Position numbers and translations under genes: made by a program
The notes under the pieces: model-generated
What the model was told of the DNA's origin: nothing
Seen by the model: the letters and a program-made list of their open reading frames with translations, nothing else
Databases searched by the model: none
NCBI RefSeq assembly: GCF_002487355.1
Contig: NZ_NTMG01000060.1
Span: 1 to 64,000 of the forward strand
Reading direction: 5' to 3'
Length of the DNA stretch: 64,000 nt
Source: Candidatus Methanoperedens sp. BLZ2
GTDB taxonomy: Archaea; Halobacteriota; Methanosarcinia; Methanosarcinales; Methanoperedenaceae
Part shown: one piece after another, positions 53,201 through 62,214 of the stretch
Layout of the letters: each line of letters begins with the position of its first letter
How positions within the stretch are numbered: position 1 is the stretch's first letter

Positions 53201-55410
53201 ACGGAAATGCTATAACAGATGCAAATGAAGATTTTGATACTGACAGCTTAACCAACATGCAGGAACAATCACTGGGTACAGACCCGCTCAATCCTGATAC
53301 AGATGATGACACTCTCAAAGATGGTTACGAGATAAATATTCTCAAGATAAATTCACTCAACAAAGATACGGACAATGATGGCCTGGAGGATGATAGCGAA
53401 CTCAGGCTCAGCACTAATCCGCTCAATCCGGATTCTAACAGAAACGGAATATTCGATGGAAAAGAAAGCTATACCCAGACCTTTAAGAACTCCACAGCAG
53501 GTGTTGAAGCGATCATAAACGGCGTTGGAGATGTAGGCAAGAGCATCGTGCTTGCAAAAGATAACTCGTCAGCCCTCATGTCCAGCCTGCCTGGAGTTGT
53601 TAATACTGTAGATATCTCAACAAGTTCGCAGGTAAACTCAGTTTCTGTCAAAATCTATTACAATGAATCAATTCTCGGTAGTATTCTAGAATCAGAACTC
53701 AAGCTATTCTATTATAACGAGACAAGCAATGCCCTTGAGTTAGTTGCAGACCAGGGTATCAACACAACTGGCAACTATGTCTGGGGCAACACCAACCATC
53801 TCTCTATTTATGGAATAGCTACACCTCGCGACTGGTTTAACCAGTGGTATGTGAACTGGAAGATTCCAGGACAAATTTTCAAGATAGGCGACAGGATGAG
53901 GATAAAGGCTAATGTACATAACACCGGGCAGGGTCCAGCTTCTAATGTTAAAGTGGAGTTCAGGGAGAACACCCAGAGCGGTACGCTTATAGGCACCACA
54001 ACAATTCCGAGTATAGCCACTGGAAGTTCAGCTTTGACCTCAATAGAATGGACTGTTAAATCCGGCACAACCCAGATATGCGTGAAAGTTGACCCCGCTA
54101 ATTTGATCGCAGAGGTCAGCGAAGGAAATAACAACGCATGCGGTGATTTCTCCAGTAATCTTGACAGTGATGGCGACGGTTTGACGGATTATGAGGAAAC
54201 CAATGGTATGCGTGTGGCTTTCCCCAATGCTTTTGTTAAATCGTACGCAGGCAATGCACATAGCGACAACGATGGACTGACGGATGGCTATGAAATGGGA
54301 CGCATTGTTTACGACCCCGGGAACAAGCTTCTTTATGATTCCCTTGCAACTCTATACGGCTGGGATAAATCGCTGTACGATGGCTATCACTACGAGTATA
54401 AAGCCGATCCGATGAAAACGGACACAGACGGCGATAGGTTAAATGACAAACAGGAGCTGGATGCTGGAACGAATCCATTTAAATCAGAGTATTCATTCCT
54501 TCTGGAAGCCTCTCTGGGATATGTTTTGGGAGATATTGGATTAGGAGATCCCAGACATGATAATATGGCATATCTTGGAGGCACAATTGCCGCAGGTCTT
54601 ACACCTTATGTTGAGTGGGCAGCAACAGCCAGAGACGTAGTCGCAAATGCCTGGCATGGTGATTGGTTCACTGCTGGCGTTACTCTGGGTACAGGATTAT
54701 TATCTGCATTTCCGGCGACAGTGGTTGCTGATGAAGTGCCGGAAATGTCAGCAAAGTTATTGAAATTTGTAAAAGCTTTCCCGCACAAGATAACGGAAGT
54801 CGGCAAATATATTGTAAAGGTCATACCTGATCATTCAATTCGCCTGCTGGATGAGATTTATCAGGGAGCTGTGACGATCCTCAAAGGCTCCTATGGATTT
54901 TCGAATGATTTAGTAAGGAAGTATGCTGGTGAGGGAATTGATATCGGCAAGGTCAAAAATGGACTGGAAGGTTTAATAATCGAACATAGCGGTGAGCTAT
55001 CTCAGAAGACTGCTGGTACCATAAGCAAGTTTGACGAGCCAATAAAAGATATCAGGTTTGCTGGAACAGGTGGTGAAGGAGCTGATATTGTAGCTACGAT
55101 GAATGATGGACGAAAAATCGGAAGAGAAGTGACGACAATACAGCCTAGTATTCCCATACAATCTGCAAATGATTTTACAGGAGTATTGAAAGATACAATA
55201 GCCAAGAAATCAAAACAACTAGAAAGTACAACTGAAGATATTAAAGAACTCCATATACAAGTTAATAAAGCTACTGAATTTGCTAATAAAGAAACTTTAT
55301 TGGAGTCTATAGAGAGAGCAAAAGGTACTTTAAAAGCTAATAACCGCCCATATGTAATTAATAAAGTAGTGTTATATGATGGAACAGGAAATATGCTAGC
55401 AATAGGGTGA
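50266..55410 (+). CDS. giant secreted modular protein with predicted C-terminal toxin
   Basis: 1714 residues. Signal peptide (1-31), an acidic low-complexity region (to about 190), a helical stretch, five or six Ig-like repeats (about 310-870: NGTxxW, DxAGN, VDNTxP), Ca-binding thrombospondin-3-like repeats (896-1072), a conserved 110-residue unit, CARDB, more Ca repeats, then a hydrophobic Gly/Ala-rich pretoxin-like part (about 1405-1505: GDIGLGDP, AATARDVVANAWHGDWFTAGVTLGTGLL). The end (about 1565-1714) is AT-rich with E1604, D1607 and GREVTTI (E1621), reminiscent of restriction-endonuclease-fold nucleases although Thr replaces the usual Lys. Immediately followed by a putative immunity gene. 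The toxin role is inferred from architecture. Confidence 0.7.
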   Translation: MGNIRIFGKLLSILLAIILITAPISSALSAGYTRNNETSANDHNESIGNTKVTPGSESKDSSKTNNSDTRNNNAPEDDSKDTDEKPHNKLKNRLESLQPDFTSPLTLKQQAYGNLSSLNPVENKNNKDITKKLDKAKLYITKSVASGLWYDKNHLKPVQESDDNDDDDNNDDDSADKDENDKGPGIDIKTPVFKSEKTSAQNILEIISKSKDQLPDDDILIETLINLVQADRNIAQTAITDALQATSRNGDNPKHKEHKNIEKAQKDFDKAIEKIQKGEPIDAIEHFEDAWEHATSEVTRLDAAIKPVIVFDSIRGMYINRTTINLTGHVEDAAVYTLSSITLEVNGIPSTLNLTDGIFETALNLNEGKNHINATVIDNFGNTGTNNITLIVDTILPVISYSGADDGRYYNTSVSVTANMTDENPDTLIILVNGNPYTQNAPIIIEGTYRINITARDLAGNTADSSFTFHIDMTPPAIRIIKPVGSFISGTAAVNFTVTDISPVNTEVTADGSVPLTGIFDSTAYPDGVHFIMVDAVDAAGNAATETVSFIVDNTKPEVSILEPGNNEAIRGFREIIASAYDLYLKSVTLFINNRPVSDTVNHTFDTLNYSDGNYTISAQGIDLANNTGYGNISVIVDNTPPAVNITSPSNGSFVKQQIEVNANITETNPDITDVRIDSVNVSGTLPYLLNTLSYPDGQHAIGVYLRDRAGNEASGIVDITIDNTRPEVNITSPVNASLVRGVINIAADIYDINPENTTLAINGIFVTNNSTYAWNTTGYTDGWHTITAMAVDMAGNTAQKEVWVQVDNTPPALSVSELNVYPTINNLEYQLLITTEADTNATVNNAPVALDNGSATYKTNVILGINDFIVTAIDRAGNSASWNKTILIDEDKLPDWYEINVTGTDPLNADSDSTKTTSNEAANMIPDDQEDFNKDGLTNLQEFRLGTNPFAGDSDSDGLTDWFEVFKTGTYPTSTDTDGNAITDANEDFDTDSLTNMQEQSLGTDPLNPDTDDDTLKDGYEINILKINSLNKDTDNDGLEDDSELRLSTNPLNPDSNRNGIFDGKESYTQTFKNSTAGVEAIINGVGDVGKSIVLAKDNSSALMSSLPGVVNTVDISTSSQVNSVSVKIYYNESILGSILESELKLFYYNETSNALELVADQGINTTGNYVWGNTNHLSIYGIATPRDWFNQWYVNWKIPGQIFKIGDRMRIKANVHNTGQGPASNVKVEFRENTQSGTLIGTTTIPSIATGSSALTSIEWTVKSGTTQICVKVDPANLIAEVSEGNNNACGDFSSNLDSDGDGLTDYEETNGMRVAFPNAFVKSYAGNAHSDNDGLTDGYEMGRIVYDPGNKLLYDSLATLYGWDKSLYDGYHYEYKADPMKTDTDGDRLNDKQELDAGTNPFKSEYSFLLEASLGYVLGDIGLGDPRHDNMAYLGGTIAAGLTPYVEWAATARDVVANAWHGDWFTAGVTLGTGLLSAFPATVVADEVPEMSAKLLKFVKAFPHKITEVGKYIVKVIPDHSIRLLDEIYQGAVTILKGSYGFSNDLVRKYAGEGIDIGKVKNGLEGLIIEHSGELSQKTAGTISKFDEPIKDIRFAGTGGEGADIVATMNDGRKIGREVTTIQPSIPIQSANDFTGVLKDTIAKKSKQLESTTEDIKELHIQVNKATEFANKETLLESIERAKGTLKANNRPYVINKVVLYDGTGNMLAIG

Positions 55411-55414
55411 TAAT

Positions 55415-56137
55415 ATGGGCGGACCAATATTTTCAGTGGAGGTATATTTTAAGGAGAGCAGCAATCCCACTGAGGCTTTAGCTTTCCTAGTAAAGAAAAT
55501 ATTCAAGAATTATTTTATACCTCAATCAGTTTATTTTCAATATAAAGAGAATGGTTTTTCCTCTAAACATTATTTCGGGATAGACAAGAGTTTATTAAAA
55601 AGAGAGGTATTACTCCATCAAGAAAAAGAGTTAGAACCAATTAGATTTACTAAATTAGACAATTTAGGTTGTGAGAAGGAATTTCTGGAAATACTATCAA
55701 AAAAGACTATATTGGATTATGGTTTCTCAGCATTTGGGAGCCTAAAAACATATTATCAACAAGATTCTAATTTAATGGCAGATTTCTTTTTTCGAGAAAA
55801 ACAAGAAAATGCATATATTCCGATTCTCAATGTTAATGGACATTATATGAATATAAGTGAATACGTTACTGATAAAACGTATGAACATCAAATTAGTTTC
55901 GAATTTATAGGAAGCAGTATATTACTAGACGATAGGTGGGGCATTAACAATAAAATTGCTTCAGAGAAAAATTTTGAAATTATAATTAATAAAACTAAAG
56001 AATTGATAGATAAATTCAAAAATGTATACGATTATTCCTATTGTATGATTGAAGGGCGTGGATACTACGATAAATTCGATGTAATTCGGGATAAGTTTAG
56101 TATACTTCCTAATTTCAAGGGGTTTAACTGGATGTAA
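55415..56137 (+). CDS. putative immunity protein for the giant protein's C-terminal domain
   Basis: 240 residues, unrecognised, soluble, no signal peptide. It starts 4 nt after the giant gene's stop and is strikingly AT-rich compared with genes on both sides, sharing this with the last 450 nt of the giant gene. Small cytoplasmic gene, tight spacing, foreign composition and placement before a displaced old C-terminus are the standard signs of an immunity gene in polymorphic toxin loci. No biochemical motif supports the call; it rests on context. Confidence 0.5.
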   Translation: MGGPIFSVEVYFKESSNPTEALAFLVKKIFKNYFIPQSVYFQYKENGFSSKHYFGIDKSLLKREVLLHQEKELEPIRFTKLDNLGCEKEFLEILSKKTILDYGFSAFGSLKTYYQQDSNLMADFFFREKQENAYIPILNVNGHYMNISEYVTDKTYEHQISFEFIGSSILLDDRWGINNKIASEKNFEIIINKTKELIDKFKNVYDYSYCMIEGRGYYDKFDVIRDKFSILPNFKGFNWM

Positions 56138-56150
56138 CTATCAAGTTTCT

Positions 56151-58139
56151 GTGCTATTTAATAAACGGGTCACTGATAATCAAAAAAATACCAGCATAGT
56201 AAACGCCTCCGGATATGTTGCGCTGGCTGACATGCCAGGCAGCATCGGGAAAGTAGTGGATATCAATACTACAGCAGCCTTCACTTCCGCTACCATATCC
56301 ATACCTTACAACGAATCCGACCTGCGCGGAGCATCCGAGAACGACCTGAAGATGTACTACATCAACGAAAGCGATCATTCCATCAAATTCCTCGATGTGC
56401 AGGGCGTAGATACCGCCAATAATATTGTCTGGGGCAGGACCAACCACTTCTCAACCTATGGCATCGTATCCTATTCATCATACATGGGCACATGGAACTC
56501 AGGCTCAAATCCAACTGTCCCTGAGTACACCTATGGCGATAAGATAAACATCAAAGCCGTTGTTTACAACACTGGCGATGCTGCATTCAGCAGCAATTTC
56601 GACGTTTATTTCTACGAAGGCGATCCTGATGCCGGAGGAAATTACATCGGCAGTGCCACAATAACAGATGGAATCAGCAAGGGTGGCGGTAAGACTGCTA
56701 TCCTCTACGGATATGCCGTCAAGTCTTCAGCAGTTGATATTTACGTTAAGATTGACCCGCAGAACAGTATTACTGAAAAAAGCGAATCCAACAACAAGGC
56801 ATACAGTACGCTGAGCATCGGTCCTCAGAACTTTGACTCTGACAGCGACGGACTGACAGACGCCGAGGAAACAGGCGGAATGCAGGTTCTGTATCCGTAC
56901 CGTGCCGTTTACACAGACCCGTATAATCCGGATACGGACGGCGACGGCTTGACCGACCGCGAGGAAATGGGCACAATAGCTTACTATTCTAACGGCATGC
57001 CCTACTACAGCATCATGAGCTATGCCGATATGGCAGACTCTGATAACGATGGGCTGGACGATTTCGAGGAACTAAGACAGACACAGACTATATATGTAGC
57101 GGATACACTCGCAAAAGCCCGGAACTTCCTGAAGGCTGTCTATGAAGGCACTGATTCTTCCCCGTATTTAACCGCTGTCGTGACGACCACCAACCCCCTG
57201 AGAGCCGACACCGATGGAGACACGATACCCGATGGTGAAGAAATCATAATGGGAACCAATCCAAATAACCGGGACTCTGATAATGACGGTATAACTGATA
57301 ACAAAGAGAAGGGATATGGAGAAGATCCCACAATCTTTGACATAACCCCGCCCACGGTCAAAGTTGATTACTTATTAGTAAGCAAAGATACCTTTAGCTT
57401 TACAACAAAGTATAATTTCTGGTACACTGTTTCCGACTACGGCGGTGTAAAAGATGTCACTTTATTGAAGAACGATATCCAGAGAGATAGTCATTCGTAT
57501 ACCACACGAATAACCACGGTAAGTGAGAATACGTACTTTGAAACAACTCTGGAGACCATTCTTGATGCTTTGAGGACTGCCAGGGTCGATATCAACGCCA
57601 ACGACTGGAACGGCAACTACGAGACAGCACTTGTCTATCACCGCCCCTCAATCTACGGGGAGATGGCTGCTAAACTTGGCTCGGATACGATTTATGGCAA
57701 TGAGATATCAGGCGACCTGGGAATGTTATCCGGTCTATCTGCCACAGTTGCAGAGATACCTGAACTGGTCATCCTTATAGGAGATGATCCTTCAGGATTC
57801 CTTGCAGGCATAAAAGACCTTGCGGGCAGCATAGCCTCAGACCCGGCGCTGCTGGCTGACCTTGCATCGTCGCTTCCAGACTCCGTTAAGGAGAAGCTGG
57901 AGAACCCATATGCTGAGGGCACTTCGCTACATGACAGGTTCGCTGAGGGTTGGTATTCAGGCTACATAGGAGCCCAGATACTTTCTATGTTCGTGGGCGG
58001 AGGAGAGGTTCTCCAGACTGTAAAGTCATCAGAGAGGTTCGCCCAGCTTACTAAGAGCGTTCTTGCGAAGATGGATGAGGTAAAGGTGCTTTTAAAAGCT
58101 TCGAAGACTATAATTAGGTTTTCATTAAGAAATACTTGA
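56151..58139 (+). pseudogene. displaced orphan C-terminal module of the giant protein family
   Basis: 662 residues from a GTG without a good ribosome binding site and without a signal peptide. Homology to the giant protein begins abruptly at about residue 14 (IVNASGYVALADMPG... IPYNESDLRG... IVWGRTNHFSTYGI matches giant residues about 1085-1185) and continues through CARDB and Ca-binding repeats. A different pretoxin region follows (NPYAEGTSLHDRFAEGWYSGYIGAQILSMFVGGGEV), ending about 50 residues later without a toxin domain, at the edge of the DUF4143-type gene. It reads as an old C-terminus pushed downstream when the new toxin/immunity cassette entered. Confidence 0.65.
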
Positions 58140-59208
58140 ACGCAGGAATGATTTTTATCATATTATTATCTACTTTCAGGCTATCCTCCCTTACATGAGA
58201 AATTATGTATCCTTCATTTACTTTGAATTTTCTCATGAATACAATTAAGCCAGTGGTATCGATTTTCCCATATTTTATTTCTAAGGGGATGGGATTATTT
58301 TGTGCAATGATCACATCCACCTCATTTTTATAAGGGTCTCTCCAGAAGAATTCAGCGTTCAATCTTGTTACCACAAGCCATTCAAAGGCTTTCGACTTTG
58401 ATATATTATCATCCTTAAAATCTTCCAGATAAAAAAAATAATTAGAAAGCGTATGCCTCGAAACTTTTAACTCTTTCGAAAGATCTGTTAGTTCAATAAG
58501 CTGTCCGGGTTCTTCCATAATAATTTCTAGCAGTGATTCCAGAACCCCTATATCTTTAATCTGGAACAATTGTGGAAGGTCTCTGTAAATGACTTTTTCA
58601 ACTATGCTTTCTTTTATATATTTTCTAATTATATCTTTATCTTTGATTCCCACGAGTTCCGGGAAACCCTGATTCAGAGCATATTCTTCAAATTGTTTTG
58701 AAAGTTCTTTTTCATATAGGCCGATGGGAGAATATTCAATCCCTTTGAATCTGAGGAATTCTTTGAATGAAAGATTTTCGACCTTGAACTCAGATATCCT
58801 TCCGGATAATGTCTCTTTAGATCTTTTTTTATGAACATTGATTCTGAGCCTGAGATAATTATTTTTATATTTTTTCCATAAATATCATATACTCTTTTTA
58901 TTTGATCTTCCCAGTTCGCAAACTTCTGTATTTCATCAAGAAGCAGCAAATACTTACCATTTTTGAAATCTTTTTCCATGAATTCTTCATAATCTTTCAT
59001 TAATTCTTTGATCTCGATATTCCTGAAATCATGAAAAGAAAAATATATTATGTTCCTGACATCAAATCCGTCATTGATAAAATCCAAAACCACCTTTTGC
59101 ATCAATGTAGTTTTTCCAATCCTGCGTAAACCCGTAAGTGCAATTATTTGAGGTAACGGAATATATTTTGAAATTTCTTTATATTAATGCATCTCTTATT
59201 TGTGTCAT
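58114..59208 (-). pseudogene. DUF4143-type AAA ATPase, frameshifted twice
   Basis: Reassembled, the product is a typical archaeal DUF4143 ATPase: MTQIRDALI, then IALTGLRRIGKTTLMQ (Walker A), LLLLDEIQKFANWEDQIKRV (Walker B), ISGSESMFIKK, and a C-terminal winged helix and DUF4143 domain (residues in the 58114-58653 frame). One shift lies near 59170 and a second at the seven-A run about 58828. Function of the family is unclear; some act as antitoxin-like or phage-related ATPases. AT-rich like the immunity gene. It overlaps the orphan module's end by 26 nt. It may be intact if the A-run is a consensus error. Confidence 0.6.
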
Positions 59209-59321
59209 ATCTAATTAACCTATTTTCTATTCTATGTTAAGTGTGTACATCATATTATTTAAACGTACACCAAAATCAGGCAAACCTTATCATATTTCCC
59301 GCCCATTAAAAAGAGAAAAAT

Positions 59322-60587
59322 ATGTTCACAATAATCACTGGCGCACAATTCGGAGACGAAGGAAAAGGCAAGATCGTGGATATGATGGCTTCTCAATACG
59401 ATATTGTGGCCAGGTTCCAGGGCGGGGATAATGCAGGGCACACTGTCGTAGCAGAAGGCAAAACATACAAACTGCATCTTATCCCTTCGGGTGTGCTTTT
59501 TGATGCCCGCCTCCTTATTGGCCCTGGGACTGTGATGAATCCTGGAATATTGATGGAAGAGATCGCCATGCTCTCCGATAACGGCGTGGAAGTTTCGCCA
59601 TCAAAGCTTGGCATCGACGCAAAGACAAGCATCATAATGCCATATCATGTTGCGCTGGATGGTCTTCGCGAACAAAAACGCGCCGTGAAAATCGGGACTA
59701 CGAACAGGGGTATTGGTTTTGCTTATGTTGATAAAGTGGGACGGGAAGAGATACAGATGGCAGATATTGCTGATAAGAGCCGTTTCATGCGAAAAATTGA
59801 AGAAATAGCTCCCCAGAAAGAAGCAGCGATAAAAGAAATGGGGGGAGAACCGAAGATCGCACGGTCAGAAATTGATGCATATCTTGAGATCGGCAAGAAA
59901 TTAAAACCATACATCACCGATGTTTCAAAAGAGATAAACAAGGCTTTAAAAGATGGTAGAAAAGTCCTTGCCGAAGGTGCACAGGGGACGCATCTTGATA
60001 TAATTCACGGTACGCAAAAATTCGTCACCTCTTCAAGCACTATTGCAGGTTCAGCATGCGCCGGGCTGGGTGTAGGCCCGACAAAAGTGAATGAAGTGAT
60101 AGGGGTAATAAAGGCGTATATCACACGCGTTGGAGAGGGGCCGCTCCCGACAGAACAGAAAAATGAAGTCGGAGAACACCTGCGTGAAAAGGGCGGCGAA
60201 TTCGGGACTACGACCGGGCGCCCCAGGAGATGCGGCTGGTTTGATATGCCGCTTGCGCGAAAAGCCATCAACCTGAATGGATATACATCCATGGCTCTCA
60301 CAAAACTCGATGTACTTTCAGGGCTTAAATCGATAAAGTTGTGCCTTGGATATGAACTTGAAGGAAAAAATATCGATTACATGCCCGAGCTTTCCGATGA
60401 TGTTTCCCGATGCAAGCCCATCTATATCGATATCCCCGGATGGCGTGAAGACATCACGGATACCGAAAGTTTCGTAGATCTCCCGGAAAATGCCAGGCTC
60501 TATGTTGAATTACTTGAAGAATTGATGGGGGCGGATATCGGATATATTTCTGTGGGGCCGGGCAGGAAGCAGACTTTTATGAAATAA
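59322..60587 (+). CDS. purA: adenylosuccinate synthetase
   Basis: 421 residues. N-terminal GTP loop GDEGKGKIVDMM, IMP-binding NAGHTVV, GPGTVMNPG, then TTGRPRRCGWFD and a C-terminal TKLDVLSGL guanine motif. It joins IMP and aspartate using GTP on the way to AMP. Single gene behind an AT-rich upstream region divergent from the DUF4143-type pseudogene. Complete. Confidence 0.95.
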   Translation: MFTIITGAQFGDEGKGKIVDMMASQYDIVARFQGGDNAGHTVVAEGKTYKLHLIPSGVLFDARLLIGPGTVMNPGILMEEIAMLSDNGVEVSPSKLGIDAKTSIIMPYHVALDGLREQKRAVKIGTTNRGIGFAYVDKVGREEIQMADIADKSRFMRKIEEIAPQKEAAIKEMGGEPKIARSEIDAYLEIGKKLKPYITDVSKEINKALKDGRKVLAEGAQGTHLDIIHGTQKFVTSSSTIAGSACAGLGVGPTKVNEVIGVIKAYITRVGEGPLPTEQKNEVGEHLREKGGEFGTTTGRPRRCGWFDMPLARKAINLNGYTSMALTKLDVLSGLKSIKLCLGYELEGKNIDYMPELSDDVSRCKPIYIDIPGWREDITDTESFVDLPENARLYVELLEELMGADIGYISVGPGRKQTFMK

Positions 60588-60996
60588 ATAATTTGCAAAA
60601 CTGATACCAGAATTAAGCCTATTAAGGGGTTGTTTTCCCTTAATTCATCCTTCTCTATATCTTTGTAGTTATCGGGAAACTTATTTGCTACATATCTATA
60701 TGAATCTTGTATTTTTGGGTCTGTATATTCTAAATAATAAATAAACCTCTGAATAGCCTCCATGTATTTGACGTATCTTGGGTCTCTGATATCTACTTCA
60801 CGAGGAAGCCAATTTCAATAATTAGAGTATGCAATATCAAAGTACATTTTAAGTTCTTGAGAATTTTTTATTCTTTTCCTCTCTTTAAATTCGAATTCTC
60901 TCGCCCTCAATGAAAAGAATAATGCCACTAATGAAATCGCAATCGTCACGACTTTGATATTTACATCAATCCAATCTACTATTTTAATTCACTCAT
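60588..60996 (-). pseudogene. broken small membrane protein gene
   Basis: Read on the minus strand from ATG 60996 the start is MSELK then stop. One base further along the frame continues IVDWIDVNIKVVTIAISLVALFFSLRA (membrane helix), KMYFDIAYSNY, an in-frame TGA near 60816, then NWLPREVDIRDPRYVKYMEAIQRF... NNPLIGLILVSVLQIIYFI (second helix) running into the antisense of purA. The first break lies at a four-A run. Together they look like one two-helix protein with two lesions. It overlaps the stop of the 69-residue gene upstream by 8 nt, so they were once an operon. Confidence 0.5.
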
Positions 60997-61198
60997 ACCG
61001 TTGTTTTTCAATTCTGTATTCAAGCTCTCTTTCATATTCCTTTACAATATTGTACTTGTTTATGTACAAAAAAAGAAATTTAATTCCGACTACTACAAAG
61101 GTTATAGAAAACCCTCCTCTATTAAAATCATTGAATATCTGATTAACAATCATTGCGCCAAAATTCGGGCATGCACCACATTTGAAAATAGAAATCAT
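60989..61198 (-). CDS. small membrane protein
   Basis: 69 residues (or about 54 if started at a later ATG, 61153). One hydrophobic helix (ITFVVVGIKFLFLYI) followed by a charged helical tail (KEYERELEYRIEKQRYE). A CxxC pair (CGAC) appears if the longer start is used. Overlaps the broken gene downstream. Unknown function, AT-rich, accessory in character. Confidence 0.4.
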   Translation of the reverse strand: MISIFKCGACPNFGAMIVNQIFNDFNRGGFSITFVVVGIKFLFLYINKYNIVKEYERELEYRIEKQRYE

Positions 61199-61271
61199 TT
61201 TATACGCATAAAATTGATTTAGTATTAGTATATTTATGCATAAATTTGATTTAATATTTGGAGATTAAATA

Positions 61272-62027
61272 ATGGGAAATAAATACAAAAAAAATTTTTT
61301 GACGAATGTAATTGTGCGAGTAGATTTTCCTAATCCTTTAAAAACAGACACTTTACCACCTGATTTTACAAAAGTCATATTAAAATCATTCCCTATATCA
61401 GAACCCAAGAAATTAGTCCAGATGGTTGGCACATTTAAAGTGGAACCCAAAAAAAAACTTGAAGTTGAAACTGGTGAAGAAATGACTGAATGGAATTATT
61501 ATGGAGTAAATAGAGAAAAAAGACTGGTTATACAGAAAGATATTCTTTCTATTAGCTATTTGAAATCATACAAGGGATTTGAAGATTTAAAATCAGAATT
61601 TCTTAACATTATTGAAAAATTATTCGAAGTTTTTAAAGATATTCAGATTAACCGCTTAGGTCTCAGATATATTAATGAAATTAATTTGGATGAAACTGAT
61701 TCATTTAATTGGAAAAAATATTTAAATAGCAATTTATTATCTATTTTTAATATCACTGAAAATAAAGATATTATTGCGAGAGGTTTAAACAATCTTATTC
61801 TCAATTATGGGAATATGATTTTAAATTTCCATTATGGAATGCATAATCCTGACTTCCCAGCTGCTATCAGAAAAAAAATTTTTGTACTCGATTATGATGC
61901 ATATTATACAGGACTTTATGAATTAAAAGATATAGAATCTAATTTATTGACTTTCCATGAAGAAATTGAAAAATTATTCGAGAATAATATTGAAGATGGT
62001 TTAAGGGAAGTTATGTATGGAAACTAA
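61272..62027 (+). CDS. TIGR04255-type family protein
   Basis: 251 residues. The start (LTNVIVRVDFPNPL), the middle RLGLRYINEIN and the end FHEEIEKLFENNIEDGLREVMYG resemble the sporadically distributed TIGR04255 family. Function unknown; members are patchy across bacteria and archaea and often near mobile or defence genes. AT-rich. It overlaps the next ORF by 11 nt. Confidence 0.6.
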   Translation: MGNKYKKNFLTNVIVRVDFPNPLKTDTLPPDFTKVILKSFPISEPKKLVQMVGTFKVEPKKKLEVETGEEMTEWNYYGVNREKRLVIQKDILSISYLKSYKGFEDLKSEFLNIIEKLFEVFKDIQINRLGLRYINEINLDETDSFNWKKYLNSNLLSIFNITENKDIIARGLNNLILNYGNMILNFHYGMHNPDFPAAIRKKIFVLDYDAYYTGLYELKDIESNLLTFHEEIEKLFENNIEDGLREVMYGN

Positions 62028-62214
62028 AGACAAAAATTCTTATAAAGAATATGAAACTGAATCAACTTCAGAATCATCTTATCTTGAAGTAAAGGGCGAA
62101 ATTCCAAAATTTGAAAAAACGTCTATTACATCATCCTCCAGTCAAAAAGAAGAACTGTATAGTATTAATAAACCTCGAATTAAAACTATCAGGGCAAAAA
62201 TTATCAATGATTAA
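62017..62214 (+). CDS. 65-residue hydrophilic linker protein
   Basis: Highly polar, rich in Glu, Ser, Thr and Lys, without a fold signature and probably disordered. It overlaps both neighbours (11 nt upstream, 8 nt downstream), which is the main evidence that it is translated. It may join or regulate the products on each side. Confidence 0.45.
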   Translation: METKDKNSYKEYETESTSESSYLEVKGEIPKFEKTSITSSSSQKEELYSINKPRIKTIRAKIIND

